From NCBI RefSeq assembly GCF_002101735.1, contig NZ_LQPE01000143.1:124001-188000 (forward strand): a stretch of DNA of 64,000 nucleotides, written 5' to 3'. Each line of letters starts with the position of its first letter. Position 1 is the first letter of the stretch. Position numbers and translations under genes: made by a program. Positions 23,692-32,030 of this stretch are shown here, in pieces. Source of the DNA: Mycobacterium kyorinense (lineage in GTDB: Bacteria; Actinomycetota; Actinomycetes; Mycobacteriales; Mycobacteriaceae). The notes beneath the pieces are model-generated. The model saw only the letters and a program-made list of their open reading frames with translations. It was not told the origin of the DNA and searched no databases.

Positions 23692-24170
23692 GACAGCCAC
23701 TTTTCGAACGCGATCGGATGAAACTCGCCCCACGAGGGCAGCGGCTCGTCCAGCTGCGTGTAGCCGATCGTGCGGTACAGTTCCTCGGCCTCGGGCTGGC
23801 GATTGCCGGTGATCAAGTAGACCCGGCGGTATCCGCGGGCCGCGGCCTTGGCCTCCAGCACCGCGAGTAGTGCCTTCGCATAGCCGCGGCGACGGTGCGC
23901 GCGGTCGGTCCAGATCCGCTTGAACTCGGCGGTGTGGGCGTCGTAGCGGCGAAACGCGCCGCCGGTGACCGGAACCCCGTCGACGACGCCGATCACCAGG
24001 CCGCCGTCCGGCGCAGCCAACTCGGTGGACGGGACTCGCAGCCAAGTCATATGGAAATCCGGCGTGCCGCCGTAACGCTGCGCGTATTCAGCGGCCAACT
24101 CGGACAGCAGAGGCTGCGCCAGCGGGTCGTTCTGGTCCGCCGACACGAACTGGAGCGTCTGGAGCATCAC
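23688..24170 (-). CDS. GNAT-family N-acetyltransferase
   Basis: A 160-residue GNAT protein. The acetyl-CoA pyrophosphate loop is in RAHRRRGYAKALLAVLEAKA (residues ~95-115), preceded by the beta-4 strand AEFKRIWT and followed by YRRVYLITGNRQPEAEELYR, typical of the GNAT C-terminal half. It overlaps the following LLM gene by 4 nt and lies 8 nt after the DUF3054 gene. Acetylation of a xenobiotic or amine substrate of the monooxygenases is possible, but this is inference from context. Confidence 0.85.
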   Translation of the reverse strand: MMLQTLQFVSADQNDPLAQPLLSELAAEYAQRYGGTPDFHMTWLRVPSTELAAPDGGLVIGVVDGVPVTGGAFRRYDAHTAEFKRIWTDRAHRRRGYAKALLAVLEAKAAARGYRRVYLITGNRQPEAEELYRTIGYTQLDEPLPSWGEFHPIAFEKWLS

Positions 24171-24178
24171 CTAACTGT

Positions 24179-24541
24179 CTAACGTCGCGCGGCCAGACGC
24201 ATTCCGGCCTGGGCCGCGGCGCGCCAGCCCAGCAACAGCAGGGCAGTGACCGTCGACGCCACCACCACGAAACTGGCGGCGACCCCGGCCGAGGTGGACT
24301 TGCGCAGCAGCATTCCGACGGCCACCGTGCACACCCAGACGAGCACACCGGTCGGCGCGAGCGCCGTCGGGCGTCGCCACCCCCGCGACAGGAGCCAGCC
24401 CAGAATCGTGCCGATCAAAAACGGCCACGCCGTCGTCGCGACACCGGTAAGGCTGAGCCCTTCGTCATGGCTTCGCCGCCCGACCCCGCAGAACACCAGC
24501 ACGCACACCACGTCGACGGCCAGCCACCTCAACCCGCGCAT
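24179..24541 (-). CDS. DUF3054 small membrane protein
   Basis: A 120-residue protein with about four hydrophobic helices: WLAVDVVCVLVFCGVG, GVATTAWPFLIGTILGWLL, PTGVLVWVCTVAVGMLL and ASFVVVASTVTALLLLGW. The N-terminal VDVVCVLVFCGVGRRSHDEG is characteristic of DUF3054, common in actinobacteria and of unknown function. It is first in the five-gene minus-strand run with GNAT and the monooxygenases and divergent from the BadI-like gene. Confidence 0.8.
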   Translation of the reverse strand: MRGLRWLAVDVVCVLVFCGVGRRSHDEGLSLTGVATTAWPFLIGTILGWLLSRGWRRPTALAPTGVLVWVCTVAVGMLLRKSTSAGVAASFVVVASTVTALLLLGWRAAAQAGMRLAARR

Positions 24542-24596
24542 GTCGCGACAGTACCGGCCTTGACCGGGACCCTAATTGAATATAGATTCGCTCAGA

Positions 24597-25399
24597 ATGA
24601 GCTCTGATTCACCATACGAGGACATCACTTACGAGATCGACGCCGCCGCCGCGGTCATCACGATCAACCGGCCGGAGCGCTACAACGCGTTTCGCGGGAA
24701 GACCGTCGAGGAATTGGTCAAGGCGTTCCGCGCAGCGTGGGCCGACAACCGCGTGTCGGCGATCATCCTGACCGGGGCCGGCGACAAGGCGTTCTGCACC
24801 GGTGGCGACGTCAAGCAGCGCGCAGAGACCGGCGACTACGGCCCCACCGAGAGCGGCATGTTCGAAATCGGCTACTTGCACAAGCTGATTCGCGATGTGC
24901 CCAAGCCGGTGATCGCCGCGTCAACGGTGTCGCGGTCGGCGGCGGGCATGTACTGCACGTGCTGTGCGACCTCTCGATCGCGGCCGAGCATGCGACGTTC
25001 GGACAAGCCGGGCCGCGGGTCGGGTCATTCGACGCAGGATTCGGATCGGCGTATCTGGCGCGGGTGGTCGGCGAAAAGCGGGCGCGGGAGATGTGGTTTT
25101 TGTGTCGCCGGTACGACGCCGCCACCGCCGAACGCTGGGGACTGGTCAACTACGTGGTGCCCGCCGAGAAGTTGATGACCGAGGCCAAGGCCATTGCGGC
25201 CGAGATCGGCGAGAAGAGCCCGACTGCGCTGCGGTTCCTCAAGCAGTCGTTCAACGCCGACACCGACCACCAGGCCGGCTTGTCCAATCTGGCGATGTCG
25301 GCGCTGGAGATCTTCGTGCACACCGACGAAGGTATGGAGGGTGCGCGGGCATTCGCCGAGAAGCGTCCCGCCGACTTCGGGAGGTACGTGACGGCATGA
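24597..25399 (+). pseudogene. BadI-like 2-ketocyclohexanecarboxyl-CoA hydrolase, frameshifted
   Basis: A crotonase-fold protein split between two frames. Frame 1 runs from the ATG at 24597 through NRPERYNAFRGKTVEEL and GDKAFCTGGDVKQRAETGDY to PKPVIAA at ~24920. The homologous continuation NGVAVGGGHVLHVLCDLSIA and PRVGSFDAGFGSAYLARVVG is in another frame to 25399. Adding one G after position 24920 (GCCGCG|TCAACGG) restores one ~268-residue reading frame. The text strongly resembles BadI, which hydrolytically opens the ring of 2-ketocyclohexanecarboxyl-CoA. Either a real inactivating mutation or a one-base assembly error. The downstream start overlaps its stop (ATGA). Confidence 0.85.
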
Positions 25400-26115
25400 A
25401 ACTCGCATTAGTCACCGGCGCCGGATCGGGCATCGGCAGGGCGATCGCGCTGGGCTTCGCCGCCCAGGGCGACCGAGTCATTGCCGCCGACCTCGATCTC
25501 GCCGCGGCCCAGACCACCGCCAAGGAATACCCGGAGTTGATCACCGCGCTGCCGGTCGACGTGGCCGACCGCGCCCAAGTGGACACGCTGCGGGACCGGG
25601 CACCCGGTGTGCCCAACGTCGTCGTCAACGCCGCCGGCTGGGACCGCACCGACCAATTCCTCAACGCCACAACCGAATTCGCCGAAAAGGTGGTGGCCAT
25701 CAACTACCTCGGTCCGGTACATGTGTGCAGCGCGTTCCTGCCCGGCATGATCGAGGCCGGCGGCGGCGGACGCGTGATCAACCTGGCCAGCGACGCCGGA
25801 CGGGTCGGCAGCGCCGGTGAAACCATCTACGCCGGCGCCAAGGGCGGCGTCATCGCGCTGACCAAGTCACTGGCCCGGGAGATGGCCCGCTACCAGATCA
25901 CCGTCAACTGCGTCTGTCCCGGCCCGACCGACACCCCCTTGTTCGCGGCCCAGCCGGAAAAGCTGAGAGAGGCTCTGGTCAAAGCGATTCCGTTTCGGCG
26001 GCTGGCCCGGCCCGAAGAGGTCGCCGCGCCGGTGCTGTTCTTTGCCTCCGAGGCCGCGTCGTTCATCACCGGCCAAGTGATCAGCGTCAGCGGCGGCCTT
26101 ACCATGGCCGGATGA
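25396..26115 (+). CDS. SDR dehydrogenase, BadH-like (2-hydroxycyclohexanecarboxyl-CoA dehydrogenase candidate)
   Basis: A 239-residue classical short-chain dehydrogenase. The NAD(P) motif is TGAGSGIG at residues ~7-14; the acidic residue in AADLDL after strand 2 suggests NAD preference. NAAG is present, the catalytic Ser is in INLASDAGRVG, and YAGAK carries the Tyr and Lys. The C-terminus CPGPTDTPLF and ASFITGQVISVSGGLTM is typical of the BadH branch. It overlaps both neighbours by 4 nt. In the bad/ali pathway this enzyme makes the keto substrate for BadI. Confidence 0.82.
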   Translation: MKLALVTGAGSGIGRAIALGFAAQGDRVIAADLDLAAAQTTAKEYPELITALPVDVADRAQVDTLRDRAPGVPNVVVNAAGWDRTDQFLNATTEFAEKVVAINYLGPVHVCSAFLPGMIEAGGGGRVINLASDAGRVGSAGETIYAGAKGGVIALTKSLAREMARYQITVNCVCPGPTDTPLFAAQPEKLREALVKAIPFRRLARPEEVAAPVLFFASEAASFITGQVISVSGGLTMAG

Positions 26116-27284
26116 TGAGCTTCGACCCGCTGGACCCATTGGCGCTGGACACGTTGCTGTCCGACGACGAGATCGCGGTGCGCGACACGGTGCGGCAGTT
26201 CTGCGCCGAGCACGTCACCCCCTATGTCGCCGACTGGTTCGAGGCCGGCGACCTGCCGGTGGCCCGCGAGCTGGCCAAGCAGTTCGGCGAACTCGGCCTG
26301 CTGGGCATGCACCTCAAGGGCTACGGCTGCGGCGGCGCGTCGGCGGTGCACTACGGGCTGGCCTGTACCGAACTGGAGGCCGCCGACTCGGGGATCCGGT
26401 CGCTGGTGTCGGTGCAGGGGTCGCTGGCCATGTTCGCGATCTGGAACAACGGCTCCGAGGAGCAGAAGCAGCAGTGGCTGCCCGGCATGGCCGCCGGCGA
26501 GCTGCTGGGTTGCTTCGGGCTGACCGAACCCGACATCGGCTCCGACCCGGCGGCCATGAAAACCCGGGCGCGACGCGACGGTTCGGACTGGGTTCTCAAC
26601 GGCCGCAAGATGTGGATCACCAACGGCACGGTGGCCGACGTTGCGATCGTGTGGGCAACCACTGACGACGGGATCCGCGGATTCATCGTCCCCACCGACA
26701 CTCCGGGGTTTTCCACCAACACGATTCACCACAAGCTGTCGCTGCGGGCCTCGATCACCTCCGAGTTGGTGCTCGACGACGTGCGGCTGCCGCAGGACGC
26801 GATGCTGCCGGAGGCGAAAGGCCTCAGGGGGCCGCTGGCGTGCTTGTCCGAGGCGCGCTACGGCATCATCTGGGGCTCGATGGGCGCCGCGCGCTCGGCG
26901 TGGCGGGCCGCACTCGACTACGCCACGCAGCGCACCCAATTCGGCCGGCCCATCGCGGGTTTCCAGTTGACTCAGGCCAAGCTCGTCGACATGGCGGTCG
27001 AACTGCACAAGGGCCAGCTACTCTCGCTACACCTGGGCCGGCTCAAGGACAGCGCCGGGTTGCGTCCCGAGCAGGTCAGCTTCGGCAAGCTGAACAACAC
27101 CCGCGAGGCACTGGAGATCTGCCGTACCGCGCGAACCATCCTGGGCGGCAACGGGATATCGCTGGAATACCCGGTGATCCGGCACATGGTCAACCTGGAA
27201 TCGGTGCTGACTTACGAGGGCACCCCGGAGATGCACCAGCTGATCCTGGGGCAGGCCATCACCGGCATGGACGCGTTCCGATGA
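26112..27284 (+). CDS. Acyl-CoA dehydrogenase
   Basis: A 390-residue FAD-dependent acyl-CoA dehydrogenase. Motifs: CFGLTEPDIGSDPAAMKTRA (FAD/substrate loop), WVLNGRKMWITNGTVADVAI, QFGRPIAGFQLTQAKL, and the C-terminal ILGGNGISLEYPVIRHMVNL followed by YEGTPEMHQLILGQ. The catalytic base of the glutaryl-CoA dehydrogenase-like branch, Glu in YEGT, is present. In this cluster it may oxidise cyclohexane- or cyclohexene-carboxyl-CoA or an opened dicarboxyl-CoA such as pimeloyl-CoA; the glutaryl-type features favour the last. ATG 26112 overlaps the SDR stop; 26115 is a second ATG. Confidence 0.88.
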   Translation: MMSFDPLDPLALDTLLSDDEIAVRDTVRQFCAEHVTPYVADWFEAGDLPVARELAKQFGELGLLGMHLKGYGCGGASAVHYGLACTELEAADSGIRSLVSVQGSLAMFAIWNNGSEEQKQQWLPGMAAGELLGCFGLTEPDIGSDPAAMKTRARRDGSDWVLNGRKMWITNGTVADVAIVWATTDDGIRGFIVPTDTPGFSTNTIHHKLSLRASITSELVLDDVRLPQDAMLPEAKGLRGPLACLSEARYGIIWGSMGAARSAWRAALDYATQRTQFGRPIAGFQLTQAKLVDMAVELHKGQLLSLHLGRLKDSAGLRPEQVSFGKLNNTREALEICRTARTILGGNGISLEYPVIRHMVNLESVLTYEGTPEMHQLILGQAITGMDAFR

Positions 27285-28423
27285 GCCTGACCTACACGTC
27301 CGAGCATCACCAGTTCCGGGAGCTGGTACGCGGTTTCGTGCAGCAGACCGTCGTGCCGGCTCACGAGGCCTGGGAGAAGGCCGGCTGTGTGGACCGTTCC
27401 CTGTTCACCGAGGCCGGCAAGCTTGGGCTGCTTGGGTTCTCGGTGCCCGAGGAGTTTGGCGGACCGGGTGTCGACGACTTTCGTTACAACGCAATTCTGG
27501 TCGACGAGCTGCAGCGGGCCGGGGCGGCCGCCGAGGCCGTCGGCTTGTCGCTGCAAAACGACATCGTGCTGCCCTATCTCACCGACCTGACCACTGCCGA
27601 GCAGAAACAGCGGTGGCTGCCGGGTGTGGTGTCCGGCGAGACGATCATAGGCATCGCGATGACCGAGCCGGGTGCCGGCAGTGACCTGGCCGGGATCCGC
27701 ACCACCGCAGTGCGCGACGGCGACCACTACGCGGTCAACGGCGCAAAGACCTTCATCTCCAACGGGCAGATCGGCGATTTGTTCGTCGTCGCAGTCCGCA
27801 CCGGCCCCGATCGGCACAAGGGGCTGTCGCTACTGGTCGTCGACCCGAACACGCCGGGTTTTTCCCGCGGCCGCAACCTCGAGAAGATCGGGCTGCACGC
27901 CCAGGACACCAGCGAGCTGAGCTTCACCGACATGCGGGTCCCGGTCGAAAACCTGCTCGGGGAGGAAGGCCGCGGCTTCTACCAGCTGATGAACAACCTT
28001 CCCCAGGAACGGCTTTCGCTGGCAGTGGGCGCAGTCGGCGCGGCCGAAGGGGTGCTGGCCGAGACGCTGGAGTATGTGCGCGGCCGGCAGGCGTTCGGTT
28101 CACCGATCGCCGGCCTGCAGAACACCCAATTCGTGCTCGCCGAGCTGGCCACCGAAATCGATGTCGCCCGAACATATCTCGACGACTGCATCGCCGCACA
28201 CCTGAACGGTAAACTCACCGCCGCCCGCGCCGCCCGGCTGAAATGGTGGACCACCGAACTGCAGGTGCGCGTCGCCGACCGCTGCCTGCAGTTGCACGGC
28301 GGATACGGCTACATGCGCGAATATCCGGTGTCGCGGGCATTCGTCGACGCGCGCATCCAGACCATCTACGGCGGCACCACCGAGATCATGAAGACGATCA
28401 TCGCCAAGGACCTGGGCCTGTAG
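27281..28423 (+). CDS. Acyl-CoA dehydrogenase
   Basis: A 380-residue acyl-CoA dehydrogenase of the ordinary chain type. It shows IAMTEPGAGSDLAGIRTTAV, YAVNGAKTFISNGQIGDLFV, LPQERLSLAVGAVGAAEGVL, FGSPIAGLQNTQFVLAELAT, and the end LHGGYGYMREYPVSRAFVDA then IYGGTTEIMKTIIAKDL. Its start overlaps the previous dehydrogenase stop by 4 nt. The closest functional guess in the cluster is the AliB- or BadJ-like ring dehydrogenation step, but the family alone does not decide the substrate. Confidence 0.88.
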   Translation: MSLTYTSEHHQFRELVRGFVQQTVVPAHEAWEKAGCVDRSLFTEAGKLGLLGFSVPEEFGGPGVDDFRYNAILVDELQRAGAAAEAVGLSLQNDIVLPYLTDLTTAEQKQRWLPGVVSGETIIGIAMTEPGAGSDLAGIRTTAVRDGDHYAVNGAKTFISNGQIGDLFVVAVRTGPDRHKGLSLLVVDPNTPGFSRGRNLEKIGLHAQDTSELSFTDMRVPVENLLGEEGRGFYQLMNNLPQERLSLAVGAVGAAEGVLAETLEYVRGRQAFGSPIAGLQNTQFVLAELATEIDVARTYLDDCIAAHLNGKLTAARAARLKWWTTELQVRVADRCLQLHGGYGYMREYPVSRAFVDARIQTIYGGTTEIMKTIIAKDLGL

Positions 28424-29053
28424 ATGGCCACCGATTTCGCCGATCTGCCGGTCGAGGAGGCCGTGCGCGCCGCCCGGGCCAGCTCGCGGCGGCGCCAACT
28501 GCTCGACGCCGCGGTGAAAGTCATGGGGCAGAAGGGCTTTCACCAGATGTCCATGCAGGACCTGGCGGCCGAGGCCAACGTCAGCGTCGGGCTGATCTAC
28601 AAGTATTTCGGCGGCAAGGAGGATCTGCTGCTGGCCACCATCGTGCGCATCCAGGACGCCTTCCGCGACCAGCTCGCGCCGGTGATGGCGGCCGCCGGCG
28701 ACGACGTCGTCGCGCAGCTGACCGCCGGCATCCGGCGCTACATCGAGATCGTCGACGAAAATCTGGACGCGGTGGTGCTGACCTACCGGGAGAGCCGCAC
28801 CCTGGATACGGCCGGGCGCGCGCAGATCAAGGAACTCGAGATCGCCACCGCAGCGCCGCTACGCTCGGCGATCGAGGCGGGCATCGCCGACGGCACATTC
28901 CAGGCCGTCGACGTCGACCTGGTGGTCTTCGACATCATGCTGCTTGCGCACGGATGGGCGCTGAAACAATGGCATTTCGGGCCCAACTACAGCCTCGACG
29001 ACTACATCCGCCTGCAGACCCGCCATGTGCTCGGCTGGCTGACCGCGCGCTGA
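28424..29053 (+). CDS. TetR-family transcriptional regulator
   Basis: A 209-residue regulator. The N-terminal helix-turn-helix is RRRQLLDAAVKVMGQKGFHQ, then MQDLAAEANVSVGLIYKYFG GKEDLL (residues ~25-70), followed by a variable ligand-binding domain. It starts directly after the stop of the acyl-CoA dehydrogenase, so it is co-transcribed with the ring-degradation genes and probably represses them until an acyl-CoA or acid ligand is present. No clear operator palindrome was found before the frameshifted gene. Confidence 0.9.
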   Translation: MATDFADLPVEEAVRAARASSRRRQLLDAAVKVMGQKGFHQMSMQDLAAEANVSVGLIYKYFGGKEDLLLATIVRIQDAFRDQLAPVMAAAGDDVVAQLTAGIRRYIEIVDENLDAVVLTYRESRTLDTAGRAQIKELEIATAAPLRSAIEAGIADGTFQAVDVDLVVFDIMLLAHGWALKQWHFGPNYSLDDYIRLQTRHVLGWLTAR

Positions 29054-29059
29054 TCGCGG

Positions 29060-30328
29060 TCAGTACTTTCCGAAGGCCAGCGCGACATTGTGGCCGCCGA
29101 AACTGAAAGAGTCCTTGATCGCGTATCGGTAGCTGCCCGGTCGCGGTTCCCCCGCCACGACGTCCAGATCGATCTCCGGATCGAGGTTGTGCAGGTTCAG
29201 CGTCGGCGGGATGACGCCGTCCCGCAGCGCCAACACGGTCAGGATCGACTCCACCGCGCCGACGGCGCCGATCGAATGACCCAGCGCTGCCTTCGGCGCG
29301 TACACCGCCGGCCGATGGGCACCGAACGCGTTGTTGATCGCCTTGGCTTCGGCCTGGTCCCCGAAGACGGTGCCGGTGGCGTGCGCGTTGACGTGGTCGA
29401 TGTCGGTCGGGCGCAGCCCGGCGAGTTGGATCGCCCGGGTGATCGCCTGCCCGGCCCGCACTCCGTTGGGATCGGGCGCCACGATGTGGTAGCCGTCGGA
29501 GGTGATGGCCGCACCCATCAGCCGGGCCAGGATCGTCGCGCCGCGGGCCTTCGCGTGGTCCTCACGCTCGACGACGAGCAGCGCGCCCGCCTCGCCGAAC
29601 ACGAACCCGTCGCGGTCCTTGTCGAACGGGCGACACGCGCCGGCGGGATCGTCGTTGTTGGTCGACAGGATGCCCATGTGCGCGAACGCCGCGATCGGCA
29701 CCGCCTCGATCCGAGTCTCCACGCCGCCGCAGATCGCGATGTCGGCCTCGCCGAGCACGATCTGCTGCCAGGCCCGCGCGATCGCCTCGGCCCCGGAGGC
29801 GCAGGCCGACACCGGCGTGATGATCCCGGCCCTGGCCTGGCGTTCCAGCCCGACCCACGCGCTGCCCGAGTTGGGCATCATCATCAGCACGCCCACCGGG
29901 TTGACGGCCTTGAGGCCGCGCGCGCGGATGTCGTCGTAGCCGAAGACCATTTCCTCGGTCGAGCCCATCGCGGTGCCGATCGACACCATCAAGCGGTTGG
30001 GATCGACCTCGGGTGAGCCGGCGTTCGTCCACGCGCGCCGGCCGAGCACGACGGAGATCTTCTGCAGAAACAACATTCGGCGAAGCTCGACCCGGTTCAG
30101 CTCGGCGTCGAAATCCTCGAGCAGATGCCCGCCGATGCGCACCGGCGCGTCGAACTGCTCGACGAACGGGTCCTCCAGCTTGCGGATCCCGCTCTGGCCG
30201 TCCAGCAGCTTTTTCCAGGTGCCGTCGACATCGGTCGCCAGGGCGGTCGACATCGCGACGCCGGTGACGACGACATCCGGGAAACCATTGCCCGTCGAGA
30301 ACCCGGCCACAGCGTTGCTTGCTTCCAT
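29060..30328 (-). CDS. Beta-ketoacyl-ACP synthase, KasA/KasB paralogue
   Basis: A 422-residue condensing enzyme very similar to mycobacterial KasA/KasB. The catalytic Cys is in [20 protein letters not shown], the His residues in [13 protein letters not shown] and [13 protein letters not shown], and the C-terminus [18 protein letters not shown] start at ATG 30328, preceded by AAGGAAGG; a longer frame to 30457 has low-quality N-terminal sequence. KasA and KasB extend meromycolate chains from an operon with fabD and acpM; none of those genes is here, so this is a solitary extra synthase. It is convergent with TetR and divergent from the P450. Confidence 0.88.
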   Translation of the reverse strand: MEASNAVAGFSTGNGFPDVVVTGVAMSTALATDVDGTWKKLLDGQSGIRKLEDPFVEQFDAPVRIGGHLLEDFDAELNRVELRRMLFLQKISVVLGRRAWTNAGSPEVDPNRLMVSIGTAMGSTEEMVFGYDDIRARGLKAVNPVGVLMMMPNSGSAWVGLERQARAGIITPVSACASGAEAIARAWQQIVLGEADIAICGGVETRIEAVPIAAFAHMGILSTNNDDPAGACRPFDKDRDGFVFGEAGALLVVEREDHAKARGATILARLMGAAITSDGYHIVAPDPNGVRAGQAITRAIQLAGLRPTDIDHVNAHATGTVFGDQAEAKAINNAFGAHRPAVYAPKAALGHSIGAVGAVESILTVLALRDGVIPPTLNLHNLDPEIDLDVVAGEPRPGSYRYAIKDSFSFGGHNVALAFGKY

Positions 30329-30510
30329 TCCCGGCCTTCCTTGGACGTTTCGCCCCATCCGATTACCCAAGGGTCTAATACCCACGACCGTAGCCCTGCC
30401 TACCGATTTGGCCACCGAACCCGGGCCCCGGCGTGGGCGGGCGCAAGCCGTAGACACGGCTTCGGAACCGGCGGTACCGTATACCGGAGGTACTGGGAAG
30501 CGAGTGGCCT

Positions 30511-32001
30511 ATGCACGCTGAACGCCCACAACTCCATCCCCCGCGCTGGGCGCCGAGCTTCGTCCGGTGGCAGCACACGAAGGTCGGCTGGATCACCGCG
30601 TGGCGACTGGCCCTGGCTGGTATCTGGGCCGGCTACCGGCACACCATCTTCGACTACGCCGCCCGGCTGCCCGGCCAGGACGACATCATCGTGGCCCGCG
30701 CGCCGCTGTCCAAGTTCGTCGTGGTGCGCAACCCCGACATCGCCCGTCACGTCCTGGTGTCCAACCAGGACAACTACGCCAAGAGCGCCGAATACGACCT
30801 TCTGGCTGTGGCTTTCGGCCGCGGCCTGGTCACCGACCTGAACGACGAGCTCTGGCAGCGCAACCGCCGGCTGGTGCAGCCCATTTTCGCCAAGCGCAAC
30901 GTCGACGCGCTCGCCCCGCAGATGACCGCCGCCGCCGTCGCCGCCGCGGACCGCTGGCAAGACCGTGCCGGCCAGCCGCTCGATATCGCGGCCGAGATGA
31001 ACTACATCACGATGGACGTCATCGCCCGCACCATGTTCGGCATCGACCTGACCGGCGAGCTGGCCGAGCAGATGCGCGTCGACTTCGCCCGGCTGCTCAC
31101 GATTTTCGGCTACGGATTCATCGGCGGAGGATCACGGCCGCTGCGCTGGATTGCCGACAGGCTGCGCTCGCCGCGGCTGGCCATCAACGCATTGCGCTGG
31201 GAGGCAGCGATATTCGCGCCTCGCACAATACTGGGGCTGCGGCGCATCGAGCGTTTTTTGGATCGCCTGATCGCCGACTACCGCAGCGGCGCGCTGGCCG
31301 GGACCGACAACCTGCTGGCCCTGCTGATGGCCGCCGAGGACCCGGAAACAGGCTATCGCTACACCGACTTGGAGATCCGCGACGAGCTGATGACCTTCCT
31401 GGGCGCCGGCTTCGAGACCACCGCGGCAGCGTTGGCCTGGACGTGGTACCTGCTCGGCGAAAACCCTGATGCCAGAGCAGAACTCGGCCGCGAGCTCGAC
31501 GAGGTGCTGGGCGGCCGCGAACCGACGGCGGACGACGTCGACAACCTGCCGTGGACGCAGGCGGTGGTCGCCGAGGCGATGCGCCGCTACCCACCGATCA
31601 TGGGATTGGCCCGGGTGGCAAAGGGCGACGACGTCCTGGGCGACTACCCGATCAAGGCCGGCACCACCGTCGCCGTCCTGATCCACGGCGTCCACCACAA
31701 CGAACGCTTCTGGAGCGATCCGTACACGTTCGACCCGGGGCGGTTCTTGAAGGAGAACTTCGAGCCGCGGCAGCGCCGCGCCCACATCCCGTTCGGCGCG
31801 GGCAAACGGATGTGCGTCGCTTCCGGCTTTGCCACCCTGGAAGCCACCCTGATCGTCGCGACGCTGGCCCAGCGCTTCGAGCTCGACCTGGTTCCCGGCC
31901 AACAGTTACGCCGGGAACTGACGTTCACCGGCGGACCCGACGGCGCGCTGATGATGACGCCGAAATCGCGCCGCTACGAACGCGCCTCGAAACGCGCCTA
32001 A
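30511..32001 (+). CDS. Cytochrome P450
   Basis: A 496-residue P450. The oxygen-activation helix is GAGFETTAAALAWTW, the ExxR motif is in VVAEAMRRYPP, and the heme-binding loop is PFGAGKRMCVASGFA (FxxGxxxC). At nearly 500 residues it is longer than the common ~400-residue bacterial P450s and resembles the long mycobacterial group (CYP132/135/137/138 type) by general appearance. No ferredoxin or reductase gene is adjacent. It is divergent from the KAS gene across 182 nt; a lipid substrate is possible but unproven. Confidence 0.92.
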   Translation: MHAERPQLHPPRWAPSFVRWQHTKVGWITAWRLALAGIWAGYRHTIFDYAARLPGQDDIIVARAPLSKFVVVRNPDIARHVLVSNQDNYAKSAEYDLLAVAFGRGLVTDLNDELWQRNRRLVQPIFAKRNVDALAPQMTAAAVAAADRWQDRAGQPLDIAAEMNYITMDVIARTMFGIDLTGELAEQMRVDFARLLTIFGYGFIGGGSRPLRWIADRLRSPRLAINALRWEAAIFAPRTILGLRRIERFLDRLIADYRSGALAGTDNLLALLMAAEDPETGYRYTDLEIRDELMTFLGAGFETTAAALAWTWYLLGENPDARAELGRELDEVLGGREPTADDVDNLPWTQAVVAEAMRRYPPIMGLARVAKGDDVLGDYPIKAGTTVAVLIHGVHHNERFWSDPYTFDPGRFLKENFEPRQRRAHIPFGAGKRMCVASGFATLEATLIVATLAQRFELDLVPGQQLRRELTFTGGPDGALMMTPKSRRYERASKRA

Positions 32002-32030
32002 CCGCGACGCTTTCTGGGTATGCCCAGTGG

